Assembly (NCBI GenBank): GCA_964569865.1
Contig: CAZMVQ010000001.1
Location: 1-64,000, forward strand
Length of the DNA: 64,000 bases
Direction of reading: 5' to 3'
DNA from: DROE01 sp964569865
GTDB taxonomy: Bacteria; Pseudomonadota; Alphaproteobacteria; Rhizobiales; Devosiaceae
The position numbers were made by a program, and so were the translations under genes. Below the pieces are notes generated by a model, which saw only the letters and a program-made list of their open reading frames with translations, ran no database searches and was not told the origin of the DNA. Shown here piece after piece: positions 17,995 to 26,105 of the stretch; position 1 is the stretch's first letter; each line of letters opens with the position of its first letter.

Positions 17995-19410
17995 ATGGAA
18001 AATATTTTATTCAACATCGGGGATATAAAAATCAGCCTCGAACTGTTTCTGGCGATGCTGGGAATTGGCATATTTATAATCATTGCGATTATAATTATGC
18101 TTTGGCAGCGCTCCAACAGTTTGCGGATAGAACAAGATGCAATTGCTACGAGCAACGCAGCGCAAGAGAGGCACAACAAGCAAATCGCCGATCTTCAATT
18201 GCGCATTCGTGACTTAGATATTGATCTTCAAAATCTGCGTCAGAATAATACGGACCTTGAAGCCAGAGCGGCCGGATTACAGGCGCAGATGGGGGAACAA
18301 CAAAAACAGAATGAATATATCCGCTCCCAGATGAGTGGTAATTTCAAACTGTTGGCCGAAGAGGTATTAACTTCTCACGGGGAGAAATTCAGCCGCCAAA
18401 ATCGGCAGCAGGTTGGGGATCTGTTAAAACCGTTGGCCGAAAAAATTGGCGAATTTCAAAAGCAAACCTATGAGGGAAGCGCCCGCCTTGCCGAGCAGAT
18501 GAAAACCCTGACCGAGGACAGTCTGCGCATGAGCACGGAGGCAACTAATCTGACCCAAGCCCTTAAGGGCAATTCGCACACGCAAGGGGCATGGGGGGAA
18601 ATGATCCTTAGTTCTATCCTTGAAAAAAGCGGTTTGAGGGAGGGCCTACAATATCTAACCCAGCAAAGTCATCGCTCTGAAAGTGGCTCTCTGGTGCGCA
18701 CCGATGTGGAAGTTTTGTTCCCCAATGATGACAGGCTTGTAGTTGATTCAAAAGTTTCCCTTACCGCGTTCGAGGCTTTTTCAAATAGTGATGATGAAGA
18801 TGAACGCGAAAAATTTCTGAGCGAACATATAGTTTCCCTGCGCTCCCATATCAAAACTCTTGGGGCTAAGGATTATCAGATACATTCCGGCTCTGCCCTT
18901 AATTATGTGATGATGTTTATTCCCATCGAGGGGGCGTTTTCGGCAGCGTTTGAAAATCAGCCAGACCTGATTGATTTTGCCATATCCAAAAATGTCTATA
19001 TCACCACGCCAACCACATTGATGGTAGCCCTAAGAACGGTCGCCAATGTCTGGGAAATCGAGAACCGCAAGAAAAATGCCGAAGAAATCGCCAGCAGAGC
19101 CGGGCTGCTTTATGACAAGGTTGTAAGTTTTTTGGGCAGTATGGACAAAATGGACAAGAGCCTTTTATCGGCCAGAAAAAACTATGATGATGCAAAAGGA
19201 CAATTAACCAGCGGGCCGGGCAATGTAATCAGACAGGTGGAAATGCTGGGCGAACTTGGTGCGAAAAACTCCAAACAGTTTCCGGCTGGATGGGACGGGG
19301 GTGCAAGTGAGAATGAGGGTGAAAGTGAGCAGCAGAATCTAAAAGTTTCCGAACTTGAAAAAACCGAAAACGTGCCCGAATTTTTGACTTCGCCCGATCA
19401 AAAAACCTAA
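17995..19410 (+). CDS. rmuC: DNA recombination protein RmuC
   Basis: 471 residues. One N-terminal transmembrane helix (about 14-36) is followed by a long coiled coil (about 45-115, rich in Gln, Asn and Leu) and the RmuC nuclease-like core (about 180-420) with GNSHTQGAWGEMILSSILEK, FPNDDRLVVDSKVSLTAFE and FIPIEGAFSAAF. The C-terminus is acidic and Ser/Glu rich. RmuC limits DNA inversions between short inverted repeats in E. coli. It is monocistronic and divergent from def. Confidence 0.92.
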   Translation: MENILFNIGDIKISLELFLAMLGIGIFIIIAIIIMLWQRSNSLRIEQDAIATSNAAQERHNKQIADLQLRIRDLDIDLQNLRQNNTDLEARAAGLQAQMGEQQKQNEYIRSQMSGNFKLLAEEVLTSHGEKFSRQNRQQVGDLLKPLAEKIGEFQKQTYEGSARLAEQMKTLTEDSLRMSTEATNLTQALKGNSHTQGAWGEMILSSILEKSGLREGLQYLTQQSHRSESGSLVRTDVEVLFPNDDRLVVDSKVSLTAFEAFSNSDDEDEREKFLSEHIVSLRSHIKTLGAKDYQIHSGSALNYVMMFIPIEGAFSAAFENQPDLIDFAISKNVYITTPTTLMVALRTVANVWEIENRKKNAEEIASRAGLLYDKVVSFLGSMDKMDKSLLSARKNYDDAKGQLTSGPGNVIRQVEMLGELGAKNSKQFPAGWDGGASENEGESEQQNLKVSELEKTENVPEFLTSPDQKT

Positions 19411-19428
19411 TCCGAATAAAGCGTGTCG

Positions 19429-19453
19429 CCGATAAGTGGTGGCCGGTTATCGG
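19429..19453. other. Inverted repeat between convergent rmuC and recR
   Basis: CCGATAA and TTATCGG arms of 7 bp with an 11-nt spacer, between the two convergent stop codons. It could act as a weak bidirectional terminator, but no T-run follows. Confidence 0.3.
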
Positions 19454-19470
19454 ATAAATGACAGGCGCGT

Positions 19471-20070
19471 CTAAAGCGTGGTTCTGGCCTTTAATGCCTG
19501 AGAGAGCGTGCCCTCATCAAGAAAATCCAGCTCGCCACCAACCGGAATTCCGTGGGCCAGACGGGTGATTTTTATATCCATTCCCTTAAGGCGATCGGTA
19601 ATGAAATAGGCCGTGGTCTGCCCTTCAACCGTGGCGTTGAGCGCAATAACGATCTCGCCAAACTCATTTGCGCGCCCGATCAGGGCATCAATTGTTAAGT
19701 CCTCGGGACCAATGCCATCGAGGGGAGAAAGCACTCCGCCAAGAACATGATAGCGAACGGCCCCGATTGCAGCCCGTTCCAGCGCCCACAAATCCCCTAC
19801 ATCCTCGACAATAATCAGCATGGATTTTTGCATGCGCCTTGGGTCGCAGCAAATAGCGCAGGGGGAAATCGTATCAATATTTCCACAAGTGGTGCACTCA
19901 ACAACCGCCTCAACTGCCCGCTGCAAGGCCCCCGACAATGGTATCATCAAACCGTCTTTGCGCTTTATAAGATGCAACACCGCGCGGCGGGCAGAACGCG
20001 GACCAAGGCCGGGCAGTCGGGATAAAAGCTGCACAAGCTGCTCAATTTCGCTGCCGCTGGATTTGGACAT
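19471..20070 (-). CDS. recR: Recombination protein RecR
   Basis: Helps RecF/RecO load RecA at single-strand gaps. 199 residues: a helix-hairpin-helix (RLPGLGPRSARRAVLHL), a four-Cys zinc finger (CTTCGNIDTISPCAICCDPRR), a Toprim domain (LIIVEDVGDLWALERA ... GGVLSPLDGIGPEDL) and a C-terminal Walker-B-like end. Last gene of the dnaX-ybaB-recR series, 54 bp after ybaB. Confidence 0.97.
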   Translation of the reverse strand: MSKSSGSEIEQLVQLLSRLPGLGPRSARRAVLHLIKRKDGLMIPLSGALQRAVEAVVECTTCGNIDTISPCAICCDPRRMQKSMLIIVEDVGDLWALERAAIGAVRYHVLGGVLSPLDGIGPEDLTIDALIGRANEFGEIVIALNATVEGQTTAYFITDRLKGMDIKITRLAHGIPVGGELDFLDEGTLSQALKARTTL

Positions 20071-20124
20071 GGATTTATTCTCCGGGCAGAAAAATACCCA
20101 ATGTTAAAAACTGGGATCGGGTCC

Positions 20125-20448
20125 CTAAAACGGCAATTTCATTCCCGGTGGAATTGGCAGACCGGCGGTAATATCCTGCATTTTTTCAGACTTTAAAGCA
20201 TCAGCTCTACCCAAAGCATCACTATGGGCAGCTATCAACAGATCTTCAAGAATTTCCGCTTCATCAGGGTTAAGCAGTGAGGGGTCGATCTTAAGAGCTT
20301 TAAGCTCACCCTTGCCTGAAAGTGAAACATTGACCATGCCTCCCCCGGCGCTGCCCTCAACAAGGGAATTTTCTATCTCTTCTTGCATTTGGGACATTTT
20401 TTCCTGCATTTCCTGCATTTTGCCCATCATGCCCATTATGTCTTTCAT
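20125..20448 (-). CDS. YbaB/EbfC family nucleoid-associated protein
   Basis: 107-residue DNA-binding protein of the YbaB/EbfC family, which forms tweezer-like dimers and coats DNA. It has an N-terminal Met/Gln-rich helix (MGKMQEMQEKMSQMQEEIEN), a central beta region (GGGMVNVSLSGKGELKALKI) and a C-terminal helix. It starts inside the dnaX stop (ATGA, 4-bp overlap), so translation is coupled to dnaX. Confidence 0.95.
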   Translation of the reverse strand: MKDIMGMMGKMQEMQEKMSQMQEEIENSLVEGSAGGGMVNVSLSGKGELKALKIDPSLLNPDEAEILEDLLIAAHSDALGRADALKSEKMQDITAGLPIPPGMKLPF

Positions 20449-22244
20449 TCTTTATCCTGACTTTTGTTGTTTTTATCGACTTGTTTTTTGTTTCCATCGG
20501 ATTGAGGAGAATTCAGTTCACTAACCTCAACCAGTTGCGCATTTTTAAAGGTCTTCATAACCGCCAAAACCATCTCATCACTGTTTGCCGCTTCAAACAG
20601 GGAGGCTTTTTGGCTTGCTTTTGTTTCACGCACAGTCGGGGCGCTTTTTTGCAGACCTTCTTGATCTTTATTGGACAGGCTGACCAGCCAGTTTTCACCA
20701 GTCCATTGCTTTAATCTTGTCGCCAGAGTGGAAACAATTGAACGATCGGCATTTTTAGTCAGAGCAATTTCTATATGTCCTTTGACAAAACTGATTGGCC
20801 TGACGTCAGTTTCAAGGGCGTGCTTAATTGCCAAATCGCGCTCTGCTGAAGCAAGCGCTATGAGTTGAGAAAAATTTTGGGGAGAATTTGTTTTATTATT
20901 ATTCAGGTCAGCATCTGGCGCCATAGAGACCGCTGGATCGGCTAAAATCTGCTGTTCCCGGGCTAGACCCTGCCCACCGCCAGACACTGCGGAAAGCTGC
21001 GGTTTTGGAGCAGAATTGCTGGACGATGAAACAGTAGGGGGAGATGTGTTTTGCTCAGATCCTGACTGATTTTGCAGCTTTTTTATCAGCTCATCAGGAG
21101 TTGGAAGGTCCGCAGCATAGGCAAGTTTAATCAGCACCATTTCCATTGCCTGCACGGCATCGCCCGATCTTGAAATTTCACTCAGGCCCTGCTGCAATAT
21201 CTGCCATGTACGAGTGAGAACCCGCATGGATAATTGTCCTGAGAACTTCTCTGCCCTATCTCTCTCATCCGGAGAGATCGAAATATCGTTGGCGGTGGTT
21301 GGAACAATTTTTGTTCGCGAAACCAGATGGGTAAAGCGGGCCAGATCAGATATGATTGCCAATGGATCGACCCCGACATCATAAAGCGTGCGGGCCAGCG
21401 CAAGGGCCGGAGCAATTTCTCCACTCAGCAAAGCCTCAAACAGGTCTATGGATTGGGTACGATCGGCAAGTCCGAGCATAGTTTTTACGGTATTAGAGAC
21501 AATTTTTCCATCCCCGTGGGCAATGGCCTGATCGGTCAGGGAAAGACAATCGCGAACAGAACCCTCCCCGGCCCTGATGATCATGGCCAGTGCATCACTT
21601 TCAAACTCGACATTTTCCTGTTCGAGCAAAGACGTGAGATGCCCCATCATCACATCGGAATTTACCCGTCGCAAATCAAACCGCTGACAGCGCGAAAGCA
21701 CCGTAATCGGCACGCTGCGAATTTCCGTTGTGGCAAAAATAAACTTCACATAGGGGGGCGGCTCTTCCAGAGTTTTAAGCAGACCATTAAAGGCCTGCTT
21801 GGAGAGCATATGCACCTCATCAATTATATAAACTTTAAAGGGAGCTGAAGCAGGCGCGTATTTTACCGAATCAATGATTTCGCGAATATCGTCAATGCCG
21901 GTATTTGAGGCCGCATCCATCTCGATAACGTCCACATGTCGGCCCTCGATAATTGCCTGACAATGCACACCTGGTTGTTGAATATCCAGAGTGGGGCGTT
22001 TTGAATCTTCATTTTCAAAATTAAAGGCGCGGGCCAGAATTCGGGCCGTGGTGGTTTTGCCGACCCCGCGAACGCCGGTTAAAATAAAAGCGTGGTGGAC
22101 CCGTCCCGACTTAAAGGCATTGGCAAAGGTTTGCACCATTGCATCCTGACCAACCAGACCGGAAAAATCCGTCGGGCGGTATTTGCGGGCCAGAACCAGA
22201 TAAGGCTTCTCGGCCTGATCACTTTTATTTTTCTGGTCAGCCAT
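20445..22244 (-). CDS. dnaX: DNA polymerase III subunit gamma/tau
   Basis: Clamp-loader ATPase. 599 residues from ATG 22244 (MADQKNKSDQ); the frame opens 72 nt further upstream but without family similarity. Domains: N-terminal AAA+ module with Walker A in LTGVRGVGKTTTARIL, a zinc-binding region, Walker B IIDEVHM, sensor 1 TTEIRSVPITVLSRCQRFDLRR (residues split here by position), then the domain III collar (to about 375), and a low-complexity Ser/Pro/Gln linker leading to the tau-specific C-terminal domains. The zinc region is atypical: around the position of the usual Cys cluster only CQAI is clear. A slippery heptamer at 21078-21084 may generate a short gamma form (see separate entry). Confidence 0.96.
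   Translation of the reverse strand: MADQKNKSDQAEKPYLVLARKYRPTDFSGLVGQDAMVQTFANAFKSGRVHHAFILTGVRGVGKTTTARILARAFNFENEDSKRPTLDIQQPGVHCQAIIEGRHVDVIEMDAASNTGIDDIREIIDSVKYAPASAPFKVYIIDEVHMLSKQAFNGLLKTLEEPPPYVKFIFATTEIRSVPITVLSRCQRFDLRRVNSDVMMGHLTSLLEQENVEFESDALAMIIRAGEGSVRDCLSLTDQAIAHGDGKIVSNTVKTMLGLADRTQSIDLFEALLSGEIAPALALARTLYDVGVDPLAIISDLARFTHLVSRTKIVPTTANDISISPDERDRAEKFSGQLSMRVLTRTWQILQQGLSEISRSGDAVQAMEMVLIKLAYAADLPTPDELIKKLQNQSGSEQNTSPPTVSSSSNSAPKPQLSAVSGGGQGLAREQQILADPAVSMAPDADLNNNKTNSPQNFSQLIALASAERDLAIKHALETDVRPISFVKGHIEIALTKNADRSIVSTLATRLKQWTGENWLVSLSNKDQEGLQKSAPTVRETKASQKASLFEAANSDEMVLAVMKTFKNAQLVEVSELNSPQSDGNKKQVDKNNKSQDKE
21055..21084 (-). promoter_or_regulatory. Candidate programmed -1 frameshift site in dnaX
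   Basis: On the minus strand the heptamer A AAA AAG (21078-21084) lies in the X XXY YYZ frame: codons ATA AAA AAG, ending at residue 389. A -1 slip would read GCT GCA AAA TCA GTC AGG ATC and then TGA at 21055-21057, giving a 396-residue product that stops after domain III, as E. coli gamma does. The heptamer is the same as the E. coli dnaX slippery sequence. No strong upstream Shine-Dalgarno-like stimulator was seen and the downstream hairpin is weak, so use is not certain. Confidence 0.5.
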
Positions 22245-22363
22245 TTGCAGAACTGCTCTTTTTTGGCCAAATGGAACGAGTTTGGCCAGAGGGAAAGGGT
22301 ATGGGGTCAGGGGCATAACCCCAACTCACTCAATACTTAAAAAAAGAGTATTGACCCAAAAGC

Positions 22364-22463
22364 TTGGCGGAAAGCTGGCAACGACCCATTTCAAAGCTCG
22401 TTAGGGCTGCTTCCTTCCGGACCTGACCCGGTTGGCGAGAGAATTGTCCGCGCCAGCCTTCCT
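22364..22463 (-). ncRNA. ffs: Signal recognition particle 4.5S RNA
   Basis: On the minus strand the conserved SRP domain IV core GGTCAGGTCCGGAAGGAAGC is present (22406-22428 region), including the GGAA tetraloop and the asymmetric internal loop that bind Ffh. Outer flanks AGGCTGGC and GCCAGCTT pair to close the single hairpin, typical of the about 100-nt bacterial form. The exact ends are estimated. It lies about 120 bp upstream of dnaX, a placement common in this order. Confidence 0.93.
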
Positions 22464-22539
22464 AAGGTTTTATTTGTGCCATCGCCCTGCCAGATGCAAG
22501 AGGAAAGCGACAAAACCCGCAGTTTATTTGAAGGCTATT

Positions 22540-23556
22540 CTAATTTTTTGCTCCGGGATATACACCAAGAATAGAGAAATGGTCCGTGAAGAAGCCAAGT
22601 TCTTCAAAAGCCAGTTGCACATTTTTATCGTCAGGGTGCCCCTCAATATCCGCATAAAACTGGGTCGCGGTAAACGAGCCTTCGACCATATAGCTTTCCA
22701 GCTTGAGCATGTTGACGGAATTGGTGGCAAATCCGCCCATAGCCTTATAAAGGGCTGCGGGAACATTGCGCACCCTGAAAATAAATGTGGTTTTGATATT
22801 ATTGCCATCAGGGGCCGGCTCGGACTTGTCCCGCGACATTATCAAAAATCTGGTAGTGTTATGGGAGGCATCCTCGATATTTTTTTCTATTATCTCCAAC
22901 CCGTAAATTTGGGCCGCAATGGTGGAGGCGATTGCAGAGCGCGATTTGTCGCCCAGTTCCGCCACTTCCCGGGCAGAGCCTGCCGTATCAACGGCATTTA
23001 TCGCTGTTAGACCATGTTTAGAAATAAACCGGCGACACTGGCCCAAAGCCACAGACAGGCTTTGCACAGATTTAATGTCAGCTAGCTTTGCCCCCGCCAA
23101 TCCAAGCAGGTTCATGCGAATGGGGAGAAAATATTCACCAACAATAAAAAGAGAGCTTTGGGGCAAAATATGATGGATGTCGGTAATGCGTCCATAAAGG
23201 GAATTTTCCACAGGCACCACGGCAAAATCAGCTTCGCCCTCCTGCACGGCGGCAATTGTCTGCTCAAAGGTTACACAGGGTAAAAGTTTACCATCCGGGA
23301 ATGTGGCCAAAGCCGCTGCATGGGAAAATGCGCCAAGCTCTCCTTGAAATGCAATAGTTTTTGGAAATGCAATAGTTTTTGGAAATGCANNNNNNNNNNN
23401 NNNNNNNNNNNNNNNNNNNNNNNNNNNNNNNNNNNNNNNNNNNNNNNNNNNNNNNNNNNNNNNNNNNNNNNNNNNNNNNNNNNNNNNNNTAGTTTTTGGA
23501 AATGCATTAGTTTTTGAGGCGGCTTCGGTTTTTGGCTTTTCACGGTCAGCGTTCAT
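22540..23556 (-). CDS. pheA: Prephenate dehydratase with an N-terminal repeat extension
   Basis: Converts prephenate to phenylpyruvate for phenylalanine synthesis. A stand-alone (not chorismate-mutase fused) enzyme: the PDT domain starts at IAFQGELGAFSHAAA and contains the catalytic NTTRFLIMSRD motif, and a C-terminal ACT domain (TTFIFRVRNVPAALYKAMGG ... LESYMVEGSF) allows feedback by phenylalanine. Ahead of the catalytic domain lies an unusual tandem hexapeptide, (I/N)AFPKT, encoded by 18-bp repeats and broken by a 100-N gap. ATG 23556 (GGTGA upstream) is preferred; ATG 23619 is possible. Confidence 0.93.
   Translation of the reverse strand: MNADREKPKTEAASKTNAFPKTXXXXXXXXXXXXXXXXXXXXXXXXXXXXXXXXXXAFPKTIAFPKTIAFQGELGAFSHAAALATFPDGKLLPCVTFEQTIAAVQEGEADFAVVPVENSLYGRITDIHHILPQSSLFIVGEYFLPIRMNLLGLAGAKLADIKSVQSLSVALGQCRRFISKHGLTAINAVDTAGSAREVAELGDKSRSAIASTIAAQIYGLEIIEKNIEDASHNTTRFLIMSRDKSEPAPDGNNIKTTFIFRVRNVPAALYKAMGGFATNSVNMLKLESYMVEGSFTATQFYADIEGHPDDKNVQLAFEELGFFTDHFSILGVYPGAKN
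23351..23518 (-). repeat. 18-bp tandem repeat at the pheA 5' end, spanning an assembly gap
   Basis: Unit of 18 bp (plus strand GCAATAGTTTTTGGAAAT) encoding the hexapeptide IAFPKT in pheA. Two full copies lie left of the gap (23351-23386) and about 1.5 copies right of it. The first unit resembles the natural start of the catalytic domain (IAFQGE), so the array probably grew by slippage. Copy number is unknown because of the gap. Confidence 0.85.
23390..23489. other. Assembly gap (100 N) inside a tandem repeat
   Basis: Both flanks end in the same TAGTTTTTGGAAATGC-type repeat unit, so the gap is caused by unresolved tandem copies. The true length may be zero or more 18-bp units. Confidence 0.99.
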
Positions 23557-23648
23557 TAGTTCACCCATGTGCACTTGCGGTTTTTTACATATAAGCCCGT
23601 TTATGTTCGTGCGGGCCATATAATCTTCATGAATTAGAGCAAAAATAT

Positions 23649-23664
23649 CCAGGGTCAAGACCTA
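23649..23664. repeat. Dispersed GGTC/GACC semi-palindromic repeat
   Basis: CCAGGGTCAAGACCTA between the pheA start and the divergent cytochrome gene. Core GGTCAAGACC is a perfect 4+2+4 inverted repeat. Confidence 0.6.
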
Positions 23665-23736
23665 AGCAACATGCGCACTAGAAAAGAAAACCAAGGAAAT
23701 TGTGGACTTTTTGCGCCCTTTGTCGCACTTGTGGCA

Positions 23737-23770
23737 AACCCTGTTGCGCCGTGGCAGGGTTGCTTATAGT
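23737..23770 (+). promoter_or_regulatory. Inverted repeat and possible -10 element upstream of cytochrome c
   Basis: AACCCTG (23737-23743) and CAGGGTT (23755-23761) form a 7-bp inverted repeat with an 11-bp spacer, closely followed by TATAGT (23765-23770). The arrangement fits an operator overlapping a promoter in the pheA-cytochrome intergenic region, but the -35 match (TTGCGC) has only a 15-bp spacer, so the call is tentative. Confidence 0.3.
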
Positions 23771-23869
23771 TTGCACGCAACTAAACTTAACGAGAATCAG
23801 TTATCGAGGGCTAGTTTTAGGTAAATTTAATTAGCCTCTTAAACAATTTAACATTGCAGAATAATTGAC

Positions 23870-23899
23870 TTGAAATAACTTGATTTGAAATAACTTGAT
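23870..23899. repeat. 15-bp direct repeat, two copies
   Basis: TTGAAATAACTTGAT occurs twice in tandem just upstream of the cytochrome c ribosome binding site. It is a short slippage-prone tract in the 5' leader; no role is evident. Confidence 0.6.
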
Positions 23900-23933
23900 T
23901 TGGCCTTGGGCGACCTTGGTGTGGAGAAACCAG

Positions 23934-25025
23934 ATGAACTCTTTTGAATTTAACAAAATCCTGGGTGCTGTTCTTGGCACCGTGATATTGATAATGGGCG
24001 TTGGCTTTATTGCCGATGCTCTTTATGCACCCATTGAGGGCGAAGGTCCGGGCTATACTTTGCCGGAAGCGGATGATGGCAGTGCCGCAGTTGCTGTGGT
24101 TGAAGTTGCAGCTGTTCCGCTGGCCGAACTGCTGGCGGCATCTTCAGCATCGAACGGCTCGCGCCTGATTAGAAGTTGCGCCGCCTGCCACTCTGTTGAT
24201 CAGGGCGGTCCAAACAAATCCGGCCCACCGCTTTATGATATTGTTGGAGCCTCAATCGGTGGAAATGCCACCTTCGCCTATTCCGATGTTCTTTCACAAA
24301 TGAACCAGGATGGCAGTGTTTGGACATATGAGGCTCTAAACAGCTTTATTGGTTCTCCTAAGGGTTTTGCCGAGGGTACAAAAATGACCTATCCGGGAAT
24401 GCGCAAAGAACAGGACCGGGCTGATTTGCTGGCCTATCTGCAATCCCTCTCAGAAACTCCTGTAGATTTCCCGGCAGCTGAAGCTGCTATGGAAGAAGCT
24501 GCACCTGTAGTTGAAGAGGGAGCGACCGAAGAGGGAGCTGCGCCTGCTGCTGCGGAAACCTCTGCTGTTGCTGAAGAAGCCACACCGGTTGCTGCTGCTG
24601 AAGAGGTAGCTCCTGTTGCTGCAGAAGAAGCAGCTCCTGCCGCCCCTGCAAGCGAAATGTCTGAAATTGCCATGCTACTGGCTGGTGGTGATGCAACCAA
24701 GGGCGTTCGGGTAGCGCGCAGTTGTGCCGCATGTCACAATTTTGAACAGGGTCAGGGCAACAAGGCCGGACCTGTGCTTTATGACATAATCGGAAGCCAA
24801 ATTGGTGCAAATGCAACCTACAATTATTCCGATACACTTGTGGCCATGGGAGAAGCCGGAGACGTCTGGAGCTTTGAAAGCCTCAATGGATTTTTGATCA
24901 ACCCGAGAGAATATGCTCCGGGAACCAAAATGGCCTATCGGGGTTTGAGCAAGGAAGCCGATCGGGCCAATTTGTTGGCATATCTTAGAACTTTGTCCGA
25001 AAGCCCGGTTGAGCTGCCCCAGTAG
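23934..25025 (+). CDS. Membrane-anchored di-haem cytochrome c (tandem CycM-like)
   Basis: 363 residues. An N-terminal uncleaved anchor (about 9-28) is followed by two complete class I cytochrome c domains: CAACH at 82-86 with Met ligand near 151 (GTKMTYPGM), and CAACH at 264-268 with Met near 333 (GTKMAYRGL). They are joined by an Ala/Glu/Val/Pro-rich linker (about 180-240) of repetitive EEAAPVA-like units. The domains are close to each other in sequence. CycM-type anchored cytochromes pass electrons from the bc1 complex to aa3 oxidase and normally carry a single haem, so this is a duplicated version. ATG 23934 has GGAGA at the right distance. A terminator follows. Confidence 0.92.
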   Translation: MNSFEFNKILGAVLGTVILIMGVGFIADALYAPIEGEGPGYTLPEADDGSAAVAVVEVAAVPLAELLAASSASNGSRLIRSCAACHSVDQGGPNKSGPPLYDIVGASIGGNATFAYSDVLSQMNQDGSVWTYEALNSFIGSPKGFAEGTKMTYPGMRKEQDRADLLAYLQSLSETPVDFPAAEAAMEEAAPVVEEGATEEGAAPAAAETSAVAEEATPVAAAEEVAPVAAEEAAPAAPASEMSEIAMLLAGGDATKGVRVARSCAACHNFEQGQGNKAGPVLYDIIGSQIGANATYNYSDTLVAMGEAGDVWSFESLNGFLINPREYAPGTKMAYRGLSKEADRANLLAYLRTLSESPVELPQ

Positions 25026-25090
25026 GGGTGGTCAGCGATGGCTGGCTAGCCGGGAATTTTCAGGTTGAAACCCTAATTGCAAAATAACAA

Positions 25091-25127
25091 ACGGGCCGCT
25101 TCTTTATAAAAAGGGCGGTCCGTTTTT
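25091..25127 (+). terminator. Rho-independent terminator after cytochrome c
   Basis: ACGGGCCGC (25091-25099) pairs with GCGGTCCGT (25115-25123) through one G-U pair, and a run of T follows (25123-25127). It separates the cytochrome gene from the downstream dehydrogenase, whose AAGGAG ribosome binding site lies just beyond. Confidence 0.82.
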
Positions 25128-25143
25128 ATAAGGAGCGGCAAAA

Positions 25144-26085
25144 ATGCTATTATTGCATTTGCAGGAAGTGGATGAAAAGCTGTGGGCCAAACGGTTGCGA
25201 AAGCTTTTGGGCAGCTATAAAATTGTCACCAGAGATGATGATTTTAATCCCGATGATATTCACTATATATTCGTCTGGAAGCCTGAAGAAAACGCTTTTG
25301 ACGGGCTGAATAATCTCAAGGCGGTATTGTGCCTTGGGGCCGGCGTTGATGCTTTGCTTACCCATCCTAACCTGCCGCAAACCACACCAATTGTTCGCTA
25401 TGTGGATGATGAATTAACCCGATGCATGAGTGATTATGTGATTGCAAATGTAACCATGCATCATCGCGGATTTTCCCGTTTCAAAGCAGATCAGATCAAA
25501 GGGAAATGGGATCAATATTACCCGCCCCCCTCATGGGATATAAGTGTCGGAATTATGGGGTTGGGGGTTTTGGGAAAAGATGCAGCAACGCAACTGAAAT
25601 CCATGGGCTATCAGGTAAACGGATGGAGCCGTTCGCCCAAAAATATCGAGGGCATAACCGAGTTTTTTGGCCCCGACCAGCTGAATTCTTTTCTTGAGCA
25701 AACCGACATTGTTGTCAATCTGCTGCCGCTCACCCCTGAAACTTCTGGCATATTAAATTATGACAATTTCACAAAACTTCGCCGGGACAATTTGCGAGGC
25801 GGGCCGGCAATAATCAACGTTGCCCGGGGCGGGCATCAAAACGAAACCGATATTGAAAAAGCGCTCAAAGACGGCACCCTTGGAGCGGCCAGCCTTGATG
25901 TGTTTAATATCGAACCCCTGCCAAAAGACAGCGGTCTGTGGCAGTTGAACAATTGTTATATAACGCCCCATATCGCAGCTATCTCCAGCCCTGAAAGCGG
26001 CGCTTCTTATTTTGCACGGGTTATACGGGATCATGAAAACGGATTGGAACTAGTTAATCTGGTAAACATGGATTGTGGATATTAG
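25144..26085 (+). CDS. Glyoxylate/hydroxypyruvate reductase A-like 2-hydroxyacid dehydrogenase
   Basis: 313 residues of the D-isomer-specific 2-hydroxyacid dehydrogenase family, GhrA branch. An NAD(P)-binding Rossmann motif lies at GIMGLGVLGKDAATQL. Catalytic residues are the Arg in INVARGGHQNE, the Glu in DVFNIEPLP and the His in ITPHIAA. GhrA enzymes reduce glyoxylate and hydroxypyruvate with NADPH; the exact substrate is inferred. A strong AAGGAGCGG lies 7-8 nt before ATG 25144, directly after the cytochrome terminator. Confidence 0.88.
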   Translation: MLLLHLQEVDEKLWAKRLRKLLGSYKIVTRDDDFNPDDIHYIFVWKPEENAFDGLNNLKAVLCLGAGVDALLTHPNLPQTTPIVRYVDDELTRCMSDYVIANVTMHHRGFSRFKADQIKGKWDQYYPPPSWDISVGIMGLGVLGKDAATQLKSMGYQVNGWSRSPKNIEGITEFFGPDQLNSFLEQTDIVVNLLPLTPETSGILNYDNFTKLRRDNLRGGPAIINVARGGHQNETDIEKALKDGTLGAASLDVFNIEPLPKDSGLWQLNNCYITPHIAAISSPESGASYFARVIRDHENGLELVNLVNMDCGY

Positions 26086-26105
26086 GGGCAGGCTGGTAAG
26101 GTTGA

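Noticed and set aside
22405..22430. GGTCAGGTCC as another member of the GGTC/GACC repeat family
   Set aside because: It is the conserved core of the SRP RNA and does not have the GGTC-2nt-GACC layout.
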